From Acidiphilium sp. PA (lineage in GTDB: Bacteria > Pseudomonadota > Alphaproteobacteria > Acetobacterales > Acetobacteraceae), in NCBI RefSeq assembly GCF_026191915.1, contig NZ_JAIMBY010000001.1:248001-312000 (forward strand): 64,000 nucleotides of DNA. The letters run 5' to 3'. The translations under genes and the position numbers were made by a program. A model generated the notes under the pieces. The model was not told where the DNA came from, ran no database searches, and saw only the letters and a list, made by a program, of their open reading frames with translations. Positions 1-6,968 of this stretch are shown here, in pieces (the first letter of the stretch is position 1; each line of letters opens with the position of its first letter).

Positions 1-220
1 CGCGCGCCTGCGTGGCCGCCGGTGCGGCCTCTTCATCCTGCATTAGAATACGCTTTCGGCGCGGTCGGTCTGTCAAAAGGCAGATCGTCTCCAGCGCCCG
101 CAAGGACCGATGAGCCGCATCAAAAACAGTCACAAAATCGCGACGCTGGCCGCATCGGTGAACGGCGTGGCGCATGCCTCCTGGCTATGCCCCACGCCAA
201 TTGCGCCTCGCTATTCGAGC
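1..220. other. Intergenic start of window, no gene seen
   Basis: No reading frame here has recognisable protein features. The short frames that cross it overlap the 3' end of the PEP-CTERM gene on the other strand and look like chance. The window edge may cut off a gene to the left. Confidence 0.4.
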
Positions 221-778
221 TCAGACGTTCTTGCGGCGCCTGCGCGTAAACACAGCAAGCGCGACGAGACCCGAGCCAAGAACCGCCAATGAACCGGGTT
301 CGGGAACGGCAACCGGAGTCAAAGAAAAAATCCCGGAGGTGATAAAACCCCCGTTCGCGCTCCCGGGCGGCGCAAGGATATCAGCATACAACCCGGCGCC
401 GTTGTAAGAATAAATGTTAATCTCCCCGCCGAGCGCGTCAGTGAACGCTAGACCTGCTTGGTCAAGATAAACGGCGCCGGGCGTTGGCGAGTAGTAGACA
501 ATATTATCATTAGCAGGAACCGAACAGCACGAGCCCGGCGCAAGCAGGCCAGTAATGCTGGACCCATTATAGGTCCCGGTAATCGCCGTGATGTCATAAC
601 CCGCTGGACTGTTCAAACTGTTGGAAGGATCGAGGCGGCCAGTCGTCAGCGTACCACTGGCGCGGTCCAACAAGGGTGACCCGGTGTAGGACCAGTCATA
701 GACCGCTGCAGGGGCCGTACCAGCGAGGCACAACAATGCCCCAAGCACCATCAGTGTCGATCGACCATATAGCGTCAT
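221..778 (-). CDS. PEP-CTERM sorting domain protein
   Basis: Predicted exported, surface-sorted protein of 185 aa. Residues 1-25 form a signal peptide ending near APAA. The middle is a low-complexity Gly/Ser/Tyr-rich region typical of PEP-CTERM ectodomains. The tail has the full sorting signal: VPEPGS at about residue 160, a hydrophobic helix (LAVLGSGLVALAVF) and a basic RRRRK end. Such tails are recognised by an exosortase (EpsH/XrtA type) and linked to exopolysaccharide production or flocculation; no exosortase lies in this window. A sigma-54 promoter sits about 55 bp upstream of the start and a second motif upstream of that is shared with the PEP-CTERM gene at 4540. The mature function is unknown because ectodomains in this class are not conserved. 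Confidence 0.85.
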   Translation of the reverse strand: MTLYGRSTLMVLGALLCLAGTAPAAVYDWSYTGSPLLDRASGTLTTGRLDPSNSLNSPAGYDITAITGTYNGSSITGLLAPGSCCSVPANDNIVYYSPTPGAVYLDQAGLAFTDALGGEINIYSYNGAGLYADILAPPGSANGGFITSGIFSLTPVAVPEPGSLAVLGSGLVALAVFTRRRRKNV

Positions 779-833
779 CGTAAATAATTCCTATTTTTGC
801 ATGTTTCGAACATATCATGGACAAAATATTACC

Positions 834-849
834 AGCAAGATATGTGCCA
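834..849 (-). promoter_or_regulatory. Sigma-54 (-24/-12) promoter of PEP-CTERM gene
   Basis: On the minus strand the sequence is TGGCACATATCTTGCT, a full match to the RpoN consensus TGGCAYR-N4-TTGCW with correct GG-to-GC spacing. It lies about 55 bp upstream of the PEP-CTERM start codon at 778. The gene at 4540 has the same arrangement. Sigma-54 promoters need an enhancer-binding activator; PEP-CTERM systems are known to use PrsK/PrsR. Confidence 0.8.
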
Positions 850-899
850 AAAAATATAGTTTTTAAATTCAATACGTTGCCAAAATCGCTCCCGGGTGA

Positions 900-916
900 G
901 TGTAAAGAATCCTGAC
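900..916 (-). promoter_or_regulatory. Shared upstream activator-like motif (copy 1)
   Basis: Minus strand GTCAGGATTCTTTACAC, 50 bp upstream of the -24 element of the PEP-CTERM promoter. The first 16 bases are identical to the motif upstream of the other PEP-CTERM gene (4345-4360), at a similar distance from its -24 box. Position and conservation suit an enhancer site for a sigma-54 activator such as PrsR; that binding is inference. Confidence 0.6.
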
Positions 917-1182
917 AAAATCTCCGTAACGACTCGCCGAATCGACGCGGAAACCGTCAGACTGCCGCGCACGGCGCAGCCGGCCCGGTGGGCGGGCGGT
1001 CCCTTGCGCAGCACGCCAGATCAAAAAATTACGGCAAGTCGATGCCATCGCGACCAACCGTGTCCGGTAAGCGCATAACACCGCCCGGTTAACCATCTCC
1101 CAATGTCACCGCAGCCGGCGTGCTCAAAACCCATCAGTCAGGACCACACCCACGGCCCCGCCCTCCAATCGCCCACCAACCT
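917..1182. other. Intergenic, nothing recognised
   Basis: This stretch lies between the PEP-CTERM regulatory region and the 3' end of the alpha/beta hydrolase gene. No gene, strong hairpin or family repeat was seen. Confidence 0.4.
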
Positions 1183-2202
1183 TCAAGCCGCCAGCAGCTC
1201 TTTCAATTTACCATCGATGAAATCGACATCGACCGGATTGGTTCCAGGCCCGCCCGCGAAATGCCCCCAGATCGAGGGTACCGGAATCAGCGTCGCATTC
1301 GGCATATGCGCAACCTCGAACGCGCTGTCCTCCGGCGGAAAATAAAGATCGGTCTGGCCCGGCATCACATACGCCTTCGCCTTGATCGCACCGAGCGCCT
1401 TGGCAAAATCGCCGTTATACAGTTCATTGTCGCTGATATCGCCGTTCTGCCAGGTCCAGAGCATGGTCAGCAGATTGTTCGCATCCTTCGGCAGAAAAAA
1501 CCCTTCCCAGAACGCAACCAGGAAATCTTCGAGCGAAGAATACCCGAGCGTCTTGATATCAAGCGCCTCGCGATAAAACGCCTGCGAAAATCCCCACCCC
1601 GCATAAACCCGCGCCATCGCCCGCAGCCCGCGCGCCGGCTTGGTGGTGTACCAGCCATCGGCGAAGGCCGCATCCGCCGTCAGCGCCGCCTTCACCCCTT
1701 CCAGAAACACGAAATTATGCCGCGAACACTTGGCCGACCCGCAGAACGGCGCAATCCGCTCCACCATGTCCGGATACAGCGCCCCCCAATGAAACGTCTG
1801 CAACGCCCCCATCGACCAGCCCACCACCAGGCGAACCCGCTCGATCCCGAACAACTCGGTCACCAGCCGGTGCTGCGCCCGCACATTGTCGCACGCCGTC
1901 ACCAGCGGAAACCGCGCCGCGTTATACGGCTCAGGCGTATTGCTCGGCGAGGATGACAGGCCGTTACCCAGCATGTTCGGGATAATAATGAACAAATGCG
2001 CCGGATCGAGCGCCCGCCCCGGCCCGATCAACCATTCATTGTCGTAATGCTGTCCCGAATACCATGTCGGATAGACAACGACATTATCCTTCGCCGCATT
2101 GAGCGTGCCGAACGTCTTGTAAGCAAGCTTGCAACCGCGGATCGTCGCACCGCGTTGCAAACCAAAATCGCCGAGGTCGAAAATTTCATAGTCTGCCGGC
2201 AT
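1183..2202 (-). CDS. Alpha/beta hydrolase, homoserine acetyltransferase-like
   Basis: 339-aa alpha/beta-fold enzyme of the MetX (homoserine O-acetyltransferase) superfamily. The nucleophile elbow VVGWSMGA carries the catalytic Ser (about residue 130). PGQTDLYFPPEDS supplies the acid and SIWGHFAGGPG near the C terminus the His. Many MetX-like proteins with this GWSMGA elbow are hydrolases or acyltransferases of unknown substrate rather than methionine enzymes, and no other met gene is nearby, so I do not call it metX. It follows the NCS1 permease on the same strand with a gap of about 77 bp, suggesting that it acts on the imported compound. A purine-rich AAAGGACAG precedes the ATG. Confidence 0.8.
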   Translation of the reverse strand: MPADYEIFDLGDFGLQRGATIRGCKLAYKTFGTLNAAKDNVVVYPTWYSGQHYDNEWLIGPGRALDPAHLFIIIPNMLGNGLSSSPSNTPEPYNAARFPLVTACDNVRAQHRLVTELFGIERVRLVVGWSMGALQTFHWGALYPDMVERIAPFCGSAKCSRHNFVFLEGVKAALTADAAFADGWYTTKPARGLRAMARVYAGWGFSQAFYREALDIKTLGYSSLEDFLVAFWEGFFLPKDANNLLTMLWTWQNGDISDNELYNGDFAKALGAIKAKAYVMPGQTDLYFPPEDSAFEVAHMPNATLIPVPSIWGHFAGGPGTNPVDVDFIDGKLKELLAA

Positions 2203-2279
2203 TGTCTGTCCTTTTCCGTTCGCAGGCCAAGGGAAATGCGCGCCGCTGTGCCTGCACCGGCGGCCGCATGAAACTCAAC

Positions 2280-3602
2280 TCAGGCGATGCGCCGCGCCCG
2301 CTCGGCAGTCAGCGCGCCAATCGCGTAATACGCCACCCCGCCTGTGATCATCGAAGCAATGGCGGTCGAATACCCCGGCGCATCGAACTGCACGAGCAAC
2401 CCCACCGCCGAACCGATTGCCCACGCAATGAACGGGCTGACGCGCACATTGGCATCGACCGTCGCATCCCGCCGCAGACTATATTGATCAACCAGAACAA
2501 TCGCGCCGATCGGCGGCACCAGCACCCCGAGCAGGCTGAGCCACTGGATGAAGAACGCCCAAACATTCCCCGCCGCAACCACAATGCCAATCGCACCCAG
2601 CATCACCGCCATCACGCGCATATGCGTCCCTAGAATCCGCGACCACCCGGTTGATGAATTATACAAACAATGCGAGCAGACCGAGCCAAGATTGCAATAC
2701 AGAAACACCGCCGCCAGCGCGCTGAGCCAACCGAGTTGCAATCCGTTCAAATACCCGAACAGATTATCGGAGCCGAACGGGTTGGCATCCGGCTTGGCCA
2801 GTGCCGCGGTCATCACACCCCCGATCAGCATGGCAACCAGATTGGCAATCGGAAACGCGCACGCCGTCGCAATGATTGAATCCCGCGTCGAGCGTGCCCA
2901 GCGATTGAAGTCGGCGGTTACCGTCCCGGCATCGATGAACAGGGCAATTACAACGGTGAGGCCCGCGCCCATCGACATCGTCGCTTTGCCGTTATTGCCG
3001 GCATAGGCCAGAATCGCATGCCAACTGCTATGGCTCGCCGCATCGCCGGCAACGAACAGACCGAGCGCCAGAAACAGCGGAATCGAAACCAGCCCGATAT
3101 AGTGCAGCCCACGCACGCCCACGAACGTAATGCCGATATAGAAAACCCCGGCAATCACCGTCATCAACACATAATTCAGATGATACGCACTACTCACCAG
3201 CGCCCCGGTAATCCCGGTCTGCACCGCGTACCACCCCAGCAGCAGCGTCGAGAGCAGGCCGGACGCAACCACATAGCCTTTGCGGCCGAACACGATGCTG
3301 GCAAGCTGGGCAAAACTCGTACCGCTGCGCGTCCCCAGCACGCCAAGTGAACCGACATAAACCAGCATGACCAGATTCCCGATCACCATCGCCGCCAGCG
3401 CGTCGCGAAACCCCATGCCGAGCACCAGGATCGAACCGGTCATGGCGCCCGTCATGATCATCGGAAACCCAGCCCACACCAGCGAGACCGAAAACAGGCT
3501 GCGCCGCGCGGTCGGCGGCACCGGGTGGTGCTCATACTCATCACCCAGCAGATGATCCACCTCCGCCTGCCCGAAAGCCCCGTGCTCATGCGTCTGTTTC
3601 AT
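2280..3602 (-). CDS. NCS1-family (cytosine/hydantoin-type) permease
   Basis: Inner-membrane secondary transporter of the NCS1 nucleobase family (CodB-like), about 440 aa with about 12 hydrophobic segments. Family hallmarks are the N-terminal PPTARRSLFSVSLVWAGFPMIMTGAM block ahead of TM1 (residues about 35-60) and the glycine-rich first helices. The start at 3602 (MKQTHEHG) is preferred because AGGG lies just upstream; a TTG at 3617 would add five residues. The hydrolase at 2202 is probably co-transcribed. The substrate is likely cytosine, allantoin, hydantoin or a related heterocycle, but cannot be decided from sequence. A hairpin with a T-run sits about 100 bp upstream. Confidence 0.85.
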   Translation of the reverse strand: MKQTHEHGAFGQAEVDHLLGDEYEHHPVPPTARRSLFSVSLVWAGFPMIMTGAMTGSILVLGMGFRDALAAMVIGNLVMLVYVGSLGVLGTRSGTSFAQLASIVFGRKGYVVASGLLSTLLLGWYAVQTGITGALVSSAYHLNYVLMTVIAGVFYIGITFVGVRGLHYIGLVSIPLFLALGLFVAGDAASHSSWHAILAYAGNNGKATMSMGAGLTVVIALFIDAGTVTADFNRWARSTRDSIIATACAFPIANLVAMLIGGVMTAALAKPDANPFGSDNLFGYLNGLQLGWLSALAAVFLYCNLGSVCSHCLYNSSTGWSRILGTHMRVMAVMLGAIGIVVAAGNVWAFFIQWLSLLGVLVPPIGAIVLVDQYSLRRDATVDANVRVSPFIAWAIGSAVGLLVQFDAPGYSTAIASMITGGVAYYAIGALTAERARRIA

Positions 3603-3697
3603 TGCTTGCCCTGACAACCTTTCATGAGGAATACTCCGTAAATGTACTGAATGCTTCTGGCTTCATGACCGAGCCTCGACATGCCTGGTCAGAACGC

Positions 3698-3735
3698 AAA
3701 AAAACCCGCACCAACCGATGAAGGTCGAGACGGGG
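3698..3735 (-). terminator. Terminator-like hairpin with T7 run
   Basis: On the minus strand, CCCG and GACC pair with GGTT and CGGG (interrupted stem, short loop), followed by TTTTTTT. It lies just downstream of the decayed GFA gene and about 100 bp upstream of the NCS1 permease start. It most simply ends the old GFA transcription unit. I found no known riboswitch core that would make it an attenuator of the permease. Confidence 0.5.
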
Positions 3736-3793
3736 CAATACTGCCTGGCATTTGAAGATCCCGCAGCGCTGTTGCTGCGTTTGGCAAATTTCG

Positions 3794-4253
3794 TTACATA
3801 TTCACATAGCTGATATGCCGCGTGACGTCAATGATCACCGCCCGCGACGCAGCAGGCACATTTCTCTCTCGCATCCCATCACCCTCATCGGCCAAGCGCC
3901 TGGTAACGCCCAGCTGGGCATTGCCAAATCGCGCAATCACGCGCTCGGTCAGACCAAAATGCGTCGTTGCACCACAATATGCGCAAAATGGACGTCCGCC
4001 GCCGGATCGTCCCTGTCCCCCGCCGATATCCCGCCCTGGCGCCCGCACTGCCGACAGCCGCAGGATCGAAATACCTCCAGCGCGCACCGGACGTGTCGCA
4101 CCGCGTGCCATTGCAGCCATTGATGAAGTCAGGCCACTGCCGAACGTCATTCCGCACACGGCCGCAAAGACACGTCAGTTCCAACGTCGTCCACCCAAAC
4201 CACAGGGACCATCCCCGGCAGAAACCACCCCGGACGCGGCCCTCCCGCTTCAT
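3794..4253 (-). pseudogene. Frameshifted GFA/CENP-V family zinc protein remnant
   Basis: Three minus-strand frames together reproduce a GFA (glutathione-dependent formaldehyde-activating-like) domain. Frame A gives LTCLCGRVRNDV, then DFINGCNGTRC and SGARWRYFDPAAV. A short middle piece in another frame gives RDDPAADVHF. A third frame gives FCAYCGATTHFGLTERVIARFGN and RLADE. Joining them needs one inserted base near the G5 run (about 4027-4031) and one near TTTT (about 4000-4003). One zinc-ligand position that is usually CxCxxC reads CNGTRC, and the C terminus lacks the normal ending. A terminator-like hairpin follows. I read it as a decayed single-domain gene; sequencing error at the homopolymers could explain the shifts but not the lost Cys. 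Confidence 0.7.
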
Positions 4254-4344
4254 GGCGCAAATGGATAAAAAATAAAATTATTGCCGATAAAGCACAAACC
4301 ATGTCAGCGGTTGACAATGCAAACCGATTGCAATCAGAAGTGGT

Positions 4345-4360
4345 GTCAGGATTCTTTACA
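4345..4360 (+). promoter_or_regulatory. Shared upstream activator-like motif (copy 2)
   Basis: GTCAGGATTCTTTACA, 64 bp upstream of the -24 box of the second PEP-CTERM gene. It is identical over 16 bases to the minus-strand motif at 900-916. The conservation stands out because the surrounding intergenic sequences are unrelated. Confidence 0.6.
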
Positions 4361-4422
4361 ACTATGCCAGGAATAGACGAGTAGCTGCACTCTAACTAAC
4401 TGAAATCCTTGAAAATTAATTT

Positions 4423-4439
4423 TTGGCATGATGTTTGCT
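4423..4439 (+). promoter_or_regulatory. Sigma-54 (-24/-12) promoter of PEP-CTERM gene
   Basis: TTGGCATGATGTTTGCT matches TGGCAYR-N4-TTGCW at every defined position. It is about 100 bp upstream of the translation start at 4540, leaving a 5' leader of roughly 90 nt. Confidence 0.8.
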
Positions 4440-4539
4440 TAACATACCGGCAGGTGAATACCGGCGGATCGCGTGCGCGCTGAACGAGTCGGCCATACAC
4501 CACAAAAAATGTGATTTAACCGCTGTTATGGAGATGATG

Positions 4540-5211
4540 ATGCGCAACAAACTTCAGAGATTGGCTGGCGCCACGGTCCTGGCCGCCACTTTGGCGGGCG
4601 GCATCGCCCACGCGTCGCCGATCACATTCGCCGTGCAGGTCTGGACGGCATCGACACCCGGCGCGACGAGCACCAGTGCCAGTCAGCAGGCCACGCCCGA
4701 CAATCCAATCGCACAAAACGCCAACCTTGCCACATCCTTCAGCTTCGCCGGCTTGCCTGATTGGAACAATCCGGCCCACTCAGCCAATACGTTCACCGAT
4801 TTCGTTGTTCCGTCGACCGCTATCCAGAATCAAGTTTTCTTTGGCACCTATGCCACCACGCAAAACTTCGTTCTGAGCACCAGTAATTTCAGCAGCGTGT
4901 CGCTGTTCGAATTGAGCTTTACCACAACCGCCAATCTGTCGGGCACAATCCAGCACGACGACGGTCTGAGCATCTGGAATAGCATCAACTCGGTCGAATA
5001 CGTCAACAGCGCCGCCCCGACCAACGAGATCGGAACGCCCTTCTCGCTCGGGCCGGGCAGCTATAACCTGTGGTATGTCGAAGCCAACGGCGCGCCGGCC
5101 GTGCTGAAATTCAATGTGCCGGAGCCGGGTTCGCTGCTCGTGCTCGGTACGGGTCTGATCGGCCTTGGCCTCGTGCTGCGCCGGTCAAGGAAAGACCGCG
5201 TCATCGGCTAA
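4540..5211 (+). CDS. PEP-CTERM sorting domain protein
   Basis: Exported protein of 223 aa from the ATG at 4540; in-frame ATGs at 4528, 4534 and 4537 would add up to four residues. GGAG just upstream of 4540 suits the later start. A signal peptide (MRNKLQRLAGATVLAATLAGGIAHA) leads into a Thr/Ser/Asn-rich ectodomain with few charged residues, possibly a beta-sandwich. The tail is canonical: VPEPGSLLVLGTGLIGLGLVLRRSRK. It is paralogous in architecture, but not in ectodomain, to the protein at 221-778. Both genes have sigma-54 promoters and the same upstream motif, so they are likely one regulon. A strong intrinsic terminator follows. Role in surface or extracellular matrix is inferred from the sorting signal. 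Confidence 0.88.
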   Translation: MRNKLQRLAGATVLAATLAGGIAHASPITFAVQVWTASTPGATSTSASQQATPDNPIAQNANLATSFSFAGLPDWNNPAHSANTFTDFVVPSTAIQNQVFFGTYATTQNFVLSTSNFSSVSLFELSFTTTANLSGTIQHDDGLSIWNSINSVEYVNSAAPTNEIGTPFSLGPGSYNLWYVEANGAPAVLKFNVPEPGSLLVLGTGLIGLGLVLRRSRKDRVIG

Positions 5212-5240
5212 CGCCCCGCCGCCCCATCGAGCCTGACGGA

Positions 5241-5270
5241 AAACCTCCGGCCGCGCCGGAGGTTTTTTTT
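5241..5270 (+). terminator. Intrinsic terminator after PEP-CTERM gene
   Basis: AACCTCCGG pairs with CCGGAGGTT around a short GC-rich loop, followed by eight T residues. It starts about 30 bp after the stop codon. Confidence 0.9.
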
Positions 5271-5358
5271 CGCCTCCCCAGCGCCCACACACGTCAAACC
5301 AGGCCCCGGTCATCGCAAACAGCAACAAGGCCCCCCGCCGGAGGCAGCCCCGGCGCCG

Positions 5359-5853
5359 TCAAACCGGTGGCTCGACCTTGGGTCGCCCATCGTGCGGACC
5401 CAGCGGCCGCTCCGGCGGGTTCACCCAGCGCTCCGGGCAAGCCGCCTCAAAGCTCGCATTCAGCGGATAGCGGATCCGGTTTTCATGCGTTGCCTCGCCA
5501 ACCACCAGCAGCCGGACCTCGCTGGCCGTGTTGTTCATGAATGTGTGCGAAATGCCGGTACCGGGCGGAAACCCCACAGCGTCACCCACGCGCAGGCGCA
5601 CCAAATGGCCGTCGATCCAGGCATCCGGCGTGCCCTCCAGAACATACACGAACTCTTCCAGCGCGCTCTCGGCATGGGGGTAGGAGGTCCGCCGGCCAGG
5701 CGGCAGGCGCTCGTGATGGATGCCGATCCGCTTCAGCCCCAGCTTGCGGCCGAGCGGCGCATTGATCGAAAGCAACTCGTCATCACCCGGATAATGCGCG
5801 TTATCCGGCTCTTCCAGCTCTGACCAATGCCGGACGAAATCAGGTCGATCCAT
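5359..5853 (-). CDS. Cupin-domain protein
   Basis: 164-aa single-domain cupin. The first metal-binding motif is seen as SYPHAESALEEFVYVLEG (residues about 60-77) and the second as GDAVGFPPGTGISHTFMN (about 92-110), giving the His/Glu/His ligand pattern. The C terminus is Pro-rich. The start is set at 5853 (MDRPDFVRHW) because a GGAGGG Shine-Dalgarno lies seven bases upstream; a longer frame from 5919 has no such signal. The enzyme or binding role of this subgroup is not known. It stands alone, convergent with the PEP-CTERM gene. Confidence 0.8.
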   Translation of the reverse strand: MDRPDFVRHWSELEEPDNAHYPGDDELLSINAPLGRKLGLKRIGIHHERLPPGRRTSYPHAESALEEFVYVLEGTPDAWIDGHLVRLRVGDAVGFPPGTGISHTFMNNTASEVRLLVVGEATHENRIRYPLNASFEAACPERWVNPPERPLGPHDGRPKVEPPV

Positions 5854-6056
5854 CAATACCCTCCGTTGCCACGGCCCGTCACGAGCCATATCGGAACAAC
5901 CTAGCGCACAACCACCCAAAACCCATCACCCCGACCCCACACCGTCATTGCAGGCAGCGCGGCAATCCACCCCAGCCAACCCCCAAACAAAGAATCTAAC
6001 AAAACCTCTAACAAACCTCTTTCTCACCCCCCACCCGCCATGGTTTACACTTACCC

Positions 6057-6776
6057 ATGATCGCAAACGCGCCGTTCATGCCTGCCGATCCGACCGAGCG
6101 CTTCACGGTGATCTTCCGTGCCCTGCAGCGCTCGGTCGCCGACAACGGCTACCGCCTCAAAATCCACGGCCCGCTCATCGTCCTGATCTGGAACTACCTC
6201 GCCCGCCAGATCGCCCGCTTCGCCCGCATCGCATCCCGCCCACCCCAATCTCCCCGCACCCGCACCCGCGCTCCCGGACCGGTGGAGCGCGAACCCGCCA
6301 CCGCCAAACCCAAACCACCCCTCACACTCCCCCGCGGCTTCGCCTGGCTCATCCGCCTGCTCCCCAACGGCCCCGCCACCGTCGTCGCCGGTGCCGCCGC
6401 CCGCGCCGATCTCCAGCTTTTCATGGAAGACCCCATCGTGCTGGACCTGCTCGCCACCCACCCCAGCCTCGGCCGCATCCTCCGCCCCCTCCACACCATG
6501 CTCGGCCTGCGTCCCCCCCAAATCATCAAACGCCCCCGAAAACCCCGGAGCGAGCCCGCAAACCCCGCCACCCCCCGCCCGAAACGCCCCCGCCCGAAAC
6601 GCCAGCCCGACTTCATGGCCCAATACAAAGTCAACCCCGACGGCAGCATCGACTTCACCCCCGAACAACTCCGCGACATCCTCGGCCCACCCCCACCACC
6701 CGTGCCCCCCTGGCACCACCCCTTCGTGCCCTCCTTCGATGCCAAAAAAATGTGGCGCAAAGGCCCACGGGGCTGA
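6057..6776 (+). CDS. Unknown proline-rich protein, paralogue A
   Basis: 239 aa of unknown function. Residues 1-65 look alpha-helical and amphipathic (NAPFMPADPTERF, then ALQRSVADNGYRLKIHGPLIVLIWNYLARQIARFARI). A Pro/Arg/Thr linker follows. A second helical block (PRGFAWLIRLLPNGPATVVAGAAARADLQLFMEDP, about 105-145) ends in HPSLGRILRPLHTMLGL. The C-terminal part is basic and Pro-rich with KVNPDGSIDFTPEQLRDILGPPPPPVPPW. I see no signal peptide or catalytic motif. A paralogue about 95% identical lies inverted at 53860-54585; the differences are a few substitutions and short indels in the Pro-rich linkers. The conserved non-repetitive parts argue for a real protein. Confidence 0.7.
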   Translation: MIANAPFMPADPTERFTVIFRALQRSVADNGYRLKIHGPLIVLIWNYLARQIARFARIASRPPQSPRTRTRAPGPVEREPATAKPKPPLTLPRGFAWLIRLLPNGPATVVAGAAARADLQLFMEDPIVLDLLATHPSLGRILRPLHTMLGLRPPQIIKRPRKPRSEPANPATPRPKRPRPKRQPDFMAQYKVNPDGSIDFTPEQLRDILGPPPPPVPPWHHPFVPSFDAKKMWRKGPRG

Positions 6777-6789
6777 TGCACGCCTGAAT

Positions 6790-6807
6790 CGTTACGATAT
6801 CATAACG
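6790..6807. repeat. 18-bp near-palindrome 3' of duplicated gene (copy 1)
   Basis: CGTTACGATATCATAACG, an inverted repeat with a GATATC centre and one mismatched pair. It sits 14 bases after the stop codon of paralogue A. The same site, with the mismatch swapped, follows paralogue B at 53829-53846. It could be a protein-binding site or part of the element boundary. Confidence 0.55.
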
Positions 6808-6823
6808 AAACAGGCAAAGAAGC

Positions 6824-6960
6824 AAGGGAAGTTCTTCTTTTTTGTGAACAAAAAAGAAGCAAAAAAAACTTTGTTCATTTGGGTCTGCGGCTGTGAAAAC
6901 GCCCGTGCCTCAGGGTCAGAAAGTTTTTTGCTTCTTTTTTACAAAAAAGAAGCCTTCCCT
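6824..6960. repeat. A/T hairpin repeat, long form (copy 1)
   Basis: Two hairpins in inverted orientation. The left is CTTCTTTTTTGT/ACAAAAAAGAAG (6834-6859). The right is GCTTCTTTTTT/AAAAAAGAAGC (6930-6953). Each is bordered inside by an A-run plus CTTT, and outside by GGGAAG/CTTCCC. A ~55-bp core with CGCCCGTGCCTCAGGGTC lies between them. It sits between convergent genes (unknown gene and hisN-like) and could act as a two-way terminator. Long copies also occur at 38.0 and 42.4 kb, and a divergent one at 26.4 kb. Confidence 0.85.
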
Positions 6961-6968
6961 CCCCTACC

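Larger units (their letters stand above)
6018..6810 (+). repeat. Inverted duplication, unit 1
   Basis: About 790 bp starting at a TTCTCACCCCCCAC tract, covering the unknown gene at 6057 and ending just after an 18-bp palindrome (6790-6807). A near-identical unit lies in opposite orientation at 53826-54624. The flanking sequence differs outside these limits, and no transposase or target duplication was seen. Confidence 0.8.

Noticed and set aside
3618-3793. TPP or purine riboswitch before the NCS1 permease
   Set aside because: The conserved cores of these riboswitches were not found; only a terminator-like hairpin is present.
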